Assembly: GCA_905202115.1 (NCBI GenBank)
Contig: CAJKQZ010000026.1
Location: 1 to 19,135, forward strand
Reading direction: 5' to 3'
Length of the DNA stretch: 19,135 bases
Source of the DNA: an uncultured Prevotellaceae bacterium
GTDB taxonomy: Bacteria; Bacteroidota; Bacteroidia; Bacteroidales; Bacteroidaceae
Both the position numbers and the translations under genes were made by a program. Positions 13,857 to 19,135 of the stretch are shown here, piece after piece. The notes under the pieces are model-generated. The model had not been told where the DNA came from. It did not search any database and saw nothing but the letters and a program-made list of their open reading frames with translations. The first letter of the stretch is position 1. Each line of letters begins with the position of its first letter.

Positions 13857-16424
13857 TTATGATTCGGACTTTTTGTCGGAATCTTTTGTTACATCACGCA
13901 GGTTGTTTACATTAATGCGGTTATTGTTTTTGGATTTAGCTTTTTGTTCCGGTTTTGAGGAATCGGAACGGTGTTGCTTCTTGAAACGCTGCGTGAACTT
14001 GCCTAAGGCATTGGAATTGCCGTTTTCTTCTTTATATCCGTAACCGTATCCATAGCCATAACCGTATCCGTAACCGTACCCATAGCCATAACCGTATCCA
14101 TATTTGTCGGGTACGCTGGAGTTTACTATTACACACATGTTGCGGAACTTCTTTTCCTTGTACATGCGGTCTATTTCGGGGAGAGAACGACGGTCTTCCA
14201 CTCCAATGCGCACAACGTAAATAGTGAGGTCGGCAACGCGGTTTATGATTCCGGCGTCGGCCACCGAGAATGCCGGCGTGGTGTCGTAGATTACATAGTC
14301 GTAACGCGATTTAAGTTCGTCGGTGAGCTCTTCCAGCTTGGAACTCATGAGAAGCTCCGTTGGATTCGGAGGCGTGAGGCCGGCCGGAAGGAAGTCAACG
14401 TTCTTGCTTATTCCGTCGTGTATTATCAGCTGGTTTATGTCGGTGATGTCGTCGCTTAGGAAAGTTGTCAGTCCGCTCGTAGAGGAGATGAGCTTCGACT
14501 GCGTGCGTTTGCGTATGTCACTGTCTATAAGAATGACCCGTTTGCCCGCAATGCCGAGTATTATCGCGAGGTTGCGCGATACGAACGACTTGCCCTGGCC
14601 CGGCGTGGAGGATGTGAACATTATAACGCCGGAGCGCTTTTTCATGAAATTGAGATTGTAGCGCACCAGGCGGAATGCCTCGCTTACGGAATTGAAATTC
14701 TCGCCTTTGCTTTCGAGGTTGATGAACTTGTTTTGCTCGTCTTCTTCTTTCCAGAAAGGTATGACGCCGAGAATAGGAATGTTGCTTACGTCTTCGATGT
14801 CCTTGCGGTTGCGCACTTTGGTATCGATGGTTATCATGAGCCAGAATATTCCTGCGGGAATTAACAGGCCCAGAATGAAACCGCCGAGAATAATGAGCGA
14901 ACTGCGGGGAGAAACAGGAATGGCTTTGCCGAAAGGTGTGTCGACAATGTTGACGTTCGCTTCGGTTACTGCGAGCTGCAAAGCTACCTCCTCGCGCTTG
15001 TTGAGCAGGTATACGTAAATGGCTTCCTTTATTTTGCTCTGGCGCTCTATTTCGCTGGCCGATTTTTCTTTCTGTGGCACCGACGAGATGTTCGACATCA
15101 AGCTGCTTTCTATGGCTTTGGCCTGACGGAGCTTTAAATCGGTGGCGTTTATGTGGCTGTCTATGGATTTTGTAATCACCGTGTGCATTGCTTTCACCTG
15201 GTCTAAGGCTTCACGCACCACGGGAGAAGCGCTGCCGGCGTTTTTCGATAAACGGTTGTAGGTAATTACCAACTCATTGTACTTGGCTATGTTGTCTGCT
15301 ATGCCCTGGTTGTTTATTACACCGAAGGAGGGAACAACTTCGTAATGACCGTCGGTCTGCTTGAGGTAGTCGCTGAGAAATTGGGCAACATTTTTCTCGC
15401 TCTCCAGCTGGATGCTGTTGTTTCGGGCTTCGTTGCTCTGAGTAAGGAACAATGCTGCGTTCGAATTGAAGTCGATGATTTTGTTGCTTTCCTTGAACGA
15501 AGCCATTTTGTTCTCGGCAGTGCTCAGATCGCCGCCTACAAGCTGTATTCTCTGATTGAGAAAACGGTCGGCGCTCATGGCCATGCGGTTCTTGTCCTCT
15601 ATGATGTCTTTTTTGTAAGCCTCTATAAGGTTCGATAATATGTCGTCGGCGCGCTCAACGTTTGTGTCTTTGCATACGATGTTGATGAGCGTACTTTCCT
15701 TGTCGACTACAGAAGCTGTGATGTTCTGGCTGTAGCCGAGTGCAGCGTCGTCTTCGCTTATATGAGTGACTTTAATAGTGTGTTTAAGGTAATCGTTGAA
15801 AGTCTTGTTGTTTTTTTCTACGATAATAACACCTGCCGGCGTTTTGATTGCTTTGCCGAACTGCGCTTTCTGGTCGAAGTTATAGTCTTCGTCGTCTATT
15901 TTTAAATTATTAATGCGGTAAGTTTGTGCCGATTCTATTTCGATGTCAAGTTCCTGTGGCTTGTCGGCCTTTTTAAGGAAAGTTACTTTTACAGGGCTGC
16001 TTTTGTATAAAGAGATAGTCTGTAAACCTTCATGCGTAGTGTAATTTATGTCGAGATTAAGGTCGTGGATTACTTTACATAGCAGTTTGTGCGACTGTAG
16101 TATGAAGATTTCATTCTGAAGATTGTTACCTACACTTATGCCGTTCAGAGCCATAAGGGCTTCCATTCCGTTATAGTTCGAAGCATTGCCGTATTTCTTA
16201 TTCCCTTTGTCGTCGGTTATAAGAACGGTAAGGGAGCGCTGGTATACTCGCGAAAGCCTTGCCTGATAAAGATAGGCTATCAATGTGCACATAACAACTG
16301 AAAAAATAAACCATTTCCAGTTGGAGATAAACACCTTCCATGATTTTACCACAATGGGAATCCATGAATTGTTTGCCTCTTCTTCCTGGGATATATATGC
16401 GCCTGTTTGCTTGTTGTTTTCCAT
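13857..16424 (-). CDS. wzc: Wzc-like polysaccharide co-polymerase with BY-kinase domain
   Basis: This encodes an 855-residue inner-membrane protein that sets chain length and drives export of capsule or exopolysaccharide, with cycles of tyrosine autophosphorylation. A first membrane helix lies at about 37-54, a periplasmic Wzz region with long helical stretches follows, and a second helix is at about 509-531. The cytoplasmic BY-kinase domain has the Walker A loop STPGQGKS (Lys612), the A' motif VILIDSDIRKR and the Walker B motif YVIYDTTPA. The C-terminal tyrosine cluster is an alternating Tyr-Gly run (residues 775-797, 12 Tyr), followed by a basic, Asn/Lys-rich tail of 58 residues. It begins six bases after wza, so the two are co-transcribed. 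The target polysaccharide is unknown because no synthesis genes lie nearby. Confidence 0.93.
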   Translation of the reverse strand: MENNKQTGAYISQEEEANNSWIPIVVKSWKVFISNWKWFIFSVVMCTLIAYLYQARLSRVYQRSLTVLITDDKGNKKYGNASNYNGMEALMALNGISVGNNLQNEIFILQSHKLLCKVIHDLNLDINYTTHEGLQTISLYKSSPVKVTFLKKADKPQELDIEIESAQTYRINNLKIDDEDYNFDQKAQFGKAIKTPAGVIIVEKNNKTFNDYLKHTIKVTHISEDDAALGYSQNITASVVDKESTLINIVCKDTNVERADDILSNLIEAYKKDIIEDKNRMAMSADRFLNQRIQLVGGDLSTAENKMASFKESNKIIDFNSNAALFLTQSNEARNNSIQLESEKNVAQFLSDYLKQTDGHYEVVPSFGVINNQGIADNIAKYNELVITYNRLSKNAGSASPVVREALDQVKAMHTVITKSIDSHINATDLKLRQAKAIESSLMSNISSVPQKEKSASEIERQSKIKEAIYVYLLNKREEVALQLAVTEANVNIVDTPFGKAIPVSPRSSLIILGGFILGLLIPAGIFWLMITIDTKVRNRKDIEDVSNIPILGVIPFWKEEDEQNKFINLESKGENFNSVSEAFRLVRYNLNFMKKRSGVIMFTSSTPGQGKSFVSRNLAIILGIAGKRVILIDSDIRKRTQSKLISSTSGLTTFLSDDITDINQLIIHDGISKNVDFLPAGLTPPNPTELLMSSKLEELTDELKSRYDYVIYDTTPAFSVADAGIINRVADLTIYVVRIGVEDRRSLPEIDRMYKEKKFRNMCVIVNSSVPDKYGYGYGYGYGYGYGYGYGYGYGYKEENGNSNALGKFTQRFKKQHRSDSSKPEQKAKSKNNNRINVNNLRDVTKDSDKKSES
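14034..14102 (-). repeat. Tandem 30-base duplication encoding the Tyr-Gly run of Wzc
   Basis: Bases 14040-14069 and 14070-14099 are 29/30 identical; the single difference (GGA against GGG) is synonymous. Each unit encodes five Gly-Tyr pairs, and partial units flank them to give Tyr-(Gly-Tyr)x11 over 23 codons. This suggests recent in-frame duplication, so the number of phosphorylatable tyrosines may vary between strains. Confidence 0.9.
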
Positions 16425-16430
16425 GTCGGT

Positions 16431-17237
16431 TTATTTTGTTATGGCAAAGACTAAAGATGTTATTGAAGTTATAAGGCCTACTCCGGTACCGAACAGACTC
16501 CAGTACAAGTAGCCGGAACTTCCTTTGATTTTTACCGATCGGTTTGACTGTACGTATATCACGTCGTTTTGTTTCAAGTAGTATGCGGGCGAGTTGAAAA
16601 CGCTTTCGGGGCTGGTAAGGTCTACCGTATAGGTTACGCGTTCGTTGTTCTCCTCGCGGACTATCAGCACGCTTTGGCGTATTGCCGAGTTGTTAAGGTC
16701 GCCGGCCCTTCCTATAGCTTCGAGCAGAGTAAGGCGTTCTCCGGAACATGTCTGTGTGCCGGGGTTTTTTACGTCACCGAGTATAGTTACTTTGAAACTC
16801 ATTATTTTTGTGGTAACCGTTGCGTCTGTAATAAGATTCTCGTCAATCATGCGCTGCTGCACCTCTTTCGAAAACTCGCTCACGGTTTTTCCTGCGGCTT
16901 TCAGCCTGCCGAATACGGGGAAATCAACATATCCGTCCTTGTTTACTACGAAATACGATGTCTTGTCGAGATTGTTGCCGTTTTGCCGGACACTTTCTCC
17001 CTGTCCGATGAGTGTAAGATTGTTGAACGGCTGTATCAGCTCCTTGTCGCTCGAGTTTACATAAATGGCCAGCTGGTCGTCAGCCTGAATCACAAGATTG
17101 TAGTTCCTGTTTATCTCCGAAGGGTTTTTGTATAATTCTTCTGCGCCTTGCAGATAGATCATCTTTTTATTAGAAGCACACGATGAGGCACCGAGAAGCA
17201 CCAGCGTCATAATCGCAATACAATATATATTCCGCAT
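16431..17237 (-). CDS. wza: Wza-like polysaccharide export lipoprotein (OPX family)
   Basis: This encodes a 268-residue lipoprotein of the outer-membrane polysaccharide export family, expected to work with the Wzc-like kinase encoded next to it. I start at 17237 because this gives a type II signal peptide, MRNIYCIAIMTLVLLGASSC, with the lipidated cysteine at residue 20; an ATG at 17279 would add 14 polar residues ahead of it. The export domain begins near VIQADDQLAIYVNS and includes NKDGYVDFPVFGRLKAAGKT. An SLBB-type domain follows (KVTILGDVKNPGTQ, LTLLEAIGRAGDL). The last 25 or so residues are hydrophobic (YLYWSLFGTGVGLITSI), resembling the C-terminal helix of this family. It is shorter than E. 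coli Wza, as Bacteroidota members usually are. Confidence 0.92.
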   Translation of the reverse strand: MRNIYCIAIMTLVLLGASSCASNKKMIYLQGAEELYKNPSEINRNYNLVIQADDQLAIYVNSSDKELIQPFNNLTLIGQGESVRQNGNNLDKTSYFVVNKDGYVDFPVFGRLKAAGKTVSEFSKEVQQRMIDENLITDATVTTKIMSFKVTILGDVKNPGTQTCSGERLTLLEAIGRAGDLNNSAIRQSVLIVREENNERVTYTVDLTSPESVFNSPAYYLKQNDVIYVQSNRSVKIKGSSGYLYWSLFGTGVGLITSITSLVFAITK

Positions 17238-17286
17238 TTTGATTTGATTTTGTAATAGTCTGTTTAGATTACACGTCATAATTCTG

Positions 17287-17294
17287 CAAAATTA
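17287..17294 (-). promoter_or_regulatory. Candidate -7 promoter element for wza-wzc
   Basis: On the - strand the bases read TAATTTTG, matching TAnnTTTG, about 50 bases before the wza start. No clear TTTG is seen 19-21 bases further upstream. It would allow wza-wzc to be expressed separately from the TetR gene, which ends 127 bases upstream of the wza start. Confidence 0.4.
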
Positions 17295-17364
17295 GTCATT
17301 TATTCCGAATTGTGACGTATGCTCCCCTTTGTTAAAGGTTGTTACAGTATAGTTTGCTGTCTTT

Positions 17365-18021
17365 TTATAATTCTTCAAGTCTTTTCCGGAGAATTTCGGG
17401 CGTAGTAGGCTGTATGTTATGATAGTGCTTTTTCAGCAGATTCTCGAACTCCTCCTGTCCCTTGTTTGTGCAGCAGCCCCGTAAACATACGAAAAACATG
17501 GATAAAAGAATCCTCGTTATTTTAGTCTCTGGAATGTTGTTCGTGAGCATATACATAGTCTGGCGCGACAGCATTTCGCCTATTATACTGTATTCGATGT
17601 CGGGGCGGAAATATCCTTCCTCTATGCATTTTTCGAGCAAGGCGTCGCGCTCATTCTTGAGCTCCAGATTCATTTTTTCAAGAAACTTCAATACGCGCGG
17701 GTATTTTACAAGATCGAAATAAAAGCGCGGAGAAAGATAGTTTGCTTCGTCTATTTTATAAATGAAAAACAACGATACAACCTCTAACGGGTTTGTCGTA
17801 TCCGTTACCATAGACTGAATGTAGCGGTGCATTAGTTTGTCGCCCATCACGAAACTTTCACACAAAAGCTCTTCTTTGTCTTTAAAAGTCTCGTATAAAG
17901 TGCGTTTCGAGATTTTTAATTTGCGGGACAAACTGTCCATCGTTACGGGCTTGATTCCGGTCGTGATAAATTCAAACGTCGCAGTTTTAAGGATTCGTTG
18001 TTTCAGAGCGGAATTATTCAT
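17365..18021 (-). CDS. TetR/AcrR-family transcriptional regulator
   Basis: This encodes a 218-residue protein with an N-terminal TetR-type helix-turn-helix: ILKTATFEFITTGIKPVTMD leads into LSRKLKISKRTLYETFKDKEELL (about residues 30-53). The remaining helical part is the divergent ligand-binding and dimerisation domain, whose ligand cannot be predicted. Length is typical of the family. It lies upstream of wza-wzc on the same strand, so it may control that pair, itself, or genes elsewhere. A short palindrome lies 12 bases upstream of its start. Confidence 0.9.
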   Translation of the reverse strand: MNNSALKQRILKTATFEFITTGIKPVTMDSLSRKLKISKRTLYETFKDKEELLCESFVMGDKLMHRYIQSMVTDTTNPLEVVSLFFIYKIDEANYLSPRFYFDLVKYPRVLKFLEKMNLELKNERDALLEKCIEEGYFRPDIEYSIIGEMLSRQTMYMLTNNIPETKITRILLSMFFVCLRGCCTNKGQEEFENLLKKHYHNIQPTTPEILRKRLEEL

Positions 18022-18033
18022 CAGAAAAGTTTT

Positions 18034-18044
18034 CGTTACTAACG
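18034..18044 (-). promoter_or_regulatory. Possible operator of the TetR-family regulator
   Basis: CGTTACTAACG is a symmetrical 11-base palindrome (arms CGTTA/TAACG around one base) just upstream of the regulator start. TetR-family proteins often bind palindromes near their own promoters. The site is short and no second copy was seen before wza, so support is weak. Confidence 0.3.
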
Positions 18045-18274
18045 TTTATTTCAATTCTTTGCAAGTATACAAAAACTTTTTTTACAAACTAATTTTTAAG
18101 TATGGAAATTGTTTTTGCGGATATTCAAGTTTTTCGATGTGGTAAATGTGTTTTACACTTTTCGGCTTTGTTTTTTATCGATAGGTTTCCCCGTAAATAA
18201 TTTTTTCATGTTTTTTGAATTAATATTTTTTTTTGTGTGTTTAAAAGCTTCCCTGAGTAAATTGGGATTACATA
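18045..18274. other. A/T-rich gene-less region upstream of the TetR-type gene
   Basis: No gene is seen. It has T-rich tracts and a weak inverted pair GTAAA/TTTAC (18142-18146 and 18152-18156). TATACTTG on the - strand (18062-18069) is close to the -7 consensus and might be the promoter of the regulator. Confidence 0.45.
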
Positions 18275-18384
18275 GGAGATAATTTGAATTATGTCTGAGA
18301 TAATTTAAAATATGTCTGAGATATTTTTTGCTGTGTATACATGTGCTGATTGTCAGGTGCTTGGCGGGTGACCGTATTTGTCTG
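18275..18384 (+). repeat. Long dispersed repeat, copy 3, with inverted module
   Basis: This copy is collinear with copy 2 at a constant offset of 4739, from GGAGAT to TTTGTCTG. The first module (18290-18302) and the 8-base spacer ATTTAAAA are the same as in copy 2. The second module (18311-18323) reads TATGTCTGAGATA, the exact inverse of the corresponding 13 bases in copies 1 and 2. The two modules are therefore direct repeats and cannot form the hairpin. The part to the right is more diverged but clearly related. Confidence 0.88.
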
Positions 18385-18626
18385 CGAGGAAAGCCTGTGA
18401 TGTATGCGTTTTTTGTGTGTTTGTTTGTCTTTTCATACAGTCAGGTTTGTTTCTTCCGCAATCTTGTTGTCGCTCCAGTGTGGTGTCGTTTTTTTGTATT
18501 GTGTTATGTTATGTTTTGTTTCAGGGGTTGTGTGTTGTTTTTTGTGGTTGTTATATATTATAAAATGTGTATGTGTTTTGTGTATTGTGTGTCCGTTGTT
18601 TTTGTATTTATTGTGTCGTGATTTTT
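18385..18626. other. GT-rich strand-asymmetric region upstream of the rRNA operon
   Basis: The + strand is dominated by T and G with few A or C, giving runs such as GTGTATGTGTTTTGTGTATT. Several overlapping + strand frames stay open over the same bases and encode Cys/Val/Phe-rich peptides. This is what such composition produces, so none is called as a gene. Confidence 0.6.
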
Positions 18627-18658
18627 TTTGAGATTTTTTTATTCATGTGATATGTTTG
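18627..18658 (+). promoter_or_regulatory. rRNA operon promoter P1
   Basis: TTTG (18627-18630), a 20-base spacer and TATGTTTG (18651-18658) fit the Bacteroidota promoter consensus with ideal spacing. It lies about 425 bases before the 16S gene and about 103 bases upstream of a second matching promoter. Confidence 0.65.
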
Positions 18659-18729
18659 GTTAGCAGGCAGTTGTGTATGTTTTTTTGTTTTTTATGTATT
18701 GTTGTGTGGTAAAAAAAGTTGTATGAATG

Positions 18730-18761
18730 TTTGGTTGTGAAAAAAGTTTGCATTACTTTTG
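18730..18761 (+). promoter_or_regulatory. rRNA operon promoter P2
   Basis: TTTG (18730-18733), a 20-base spacer and TACTTTTG (18754-18761) fit the Bacteroidota consensus exactly. Transcription would begin near 18768, giving a leader of about 310 bases before mature 16S rRNA. Confidence 0.8.
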
Positions 18762-18767
18762 CACTCG

Positions 18768-19081
18768 CTTTCGGGAACGAACGGGGCTCGGCCCTGGTTA
18801 GTTCTTGAGTAAAGCGGGAGTTCAATGAATAGAATTACATAAACGAGAAGTCAAAGGGAAAATACGTCTGTGTGTTCCTGCCCTTTCTTTTATTGAGTTT
18901 TGGGTTATGGATATACGGATATTGTTCCACCGTCAATACATGTTGTTTCGGTTTTGCCTTTTATGTGTGTTCCTTTTTATAGGTTCCGCCGTATCTGGTA
19001 TTCTGTTTCGATGTGTAATTGATTCCGAATAATGAAACAGGCAAGGGTGTTATTTCAGCTAAAAAAGAAATAATATATTAT
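18768..19081 (+). other. Leader of the rRNA primary transcript
   Basis: This interval lies between the inferred transcription start and mature 16S rRNA. GGGCTCGGCCC (18784-18794) can form a small hairpin near the start. I could not identify a convincing boxA antitermination site or the processing stem, whose other strand would lie past the 16S gene outside the window. Confidence 0.55.
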
Positions 19082-19135
19082 ACAATGAAGAGTTTGATCC
19101 TGGCTCAGGATGAACGCTAGCTACAGGCTTAACAC
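19082..19135 (+). rRNA. rrs: 16S ribosomal RNA, 5' end (partial)
   Basis: The sequence contains the universal AGAGTTTGATCCTGGCTCAG followed by GATGAACGCTAGCTACAGGC, characteristic of Bacteroidales. Aligned by eye with E. coli, mature position 1 falls at about 19082. The gene continues past the window end. It is preceded by two tandem promoters. Confidence 0.98.

Noticed and set aside
1..18384. Repeats considered as a CRISPR array or as insertion sequence ends
   Set aside because: The units are dispersed rather than regularly spaced with unique spacers, no cas genes are present and no transposase lies between any two copies.
18328..18631. Cys/Phe/Val-rich hydrophobic open frames on the + strand before the rRNA operon
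   Set aside because: Overlapping frames are open over the same GT-rich sequence, so they follow from composition. No family features or initiation signals were seen.

Overview
This window comes from a member of the Bacteroidota, most likely the order Bacteroidales. The last 54 bases are the 5' end of a 16S rRNA gene carrying the GATGAACGCTAGCTACAGGC signature of that group. Promoters fit the Bacteroidota pattern (TTTG, about 20 bases, TAnnTTTG), gene leaders are A/T-rich without Shine-Dalgarno sequences, and the cell-wall proteins have Bacteroidota-type architectures (FtsL-like protein, PASTA-ended FtsI, insert-bearing MraY).

Bases 412-10101 are the first two thirds of a division and cell wall (dcw) cluster, all on the + strand: mraZ, rsmH, ftsL-like, ftsI, murE, mraY, murD, ftsW. 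It supplies a transcription regulator, a 16S rRNA methyltransferase, the septal transpeptidase/glycosyltransferase pair FtsI-FtsW with its FtsL-like partner, and three enzymes of peptidoglycan precursor synthesis. A strong hairpin spanning the murE stop codon may split it into two transcription units. A perfect 46-base palindrome ends it after ftsW. The genes that usually follow (murG, murC, ftsQ, ftsA, ftsZ) are not here. A single metabolic gene, maeB (malic enzyme fused to a phosphotransacetylase-like domain), follows with its own promoter candidate and terminator.

Bases 13857-18021 are on the - strand: a TetR-family regulator, then a polysaccharide export lipoprotein (Wza-like) and a BY-kinase chain-length regulator (Wzc-like) with a Tyr-Gly repeat. 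No glycosyltransferases, flippase or polymerase are present, so this is an isolated export pair. Bases 18022-19081 are the upstream region of an rRNA operon, with a repeat copy, a GT-rich stretch and two well-formed tandem promoters.

The most unusual feature is a family of intergenic repeats built from two 13-base modules, TATCTCAGACATA (A, found in both orientations) and TATCTCAGAGATA (P, self-palindromic). They occur at six places in different arrangements. Three are attached to a further conserved stretch of about 75 bases, all in the same orientation, flanking the dcw-maeB block and the export block. In one copy a 13-base module is exactly inverted relative to the other two. I found no defence system, CRISPR array, transposase or tRNA.
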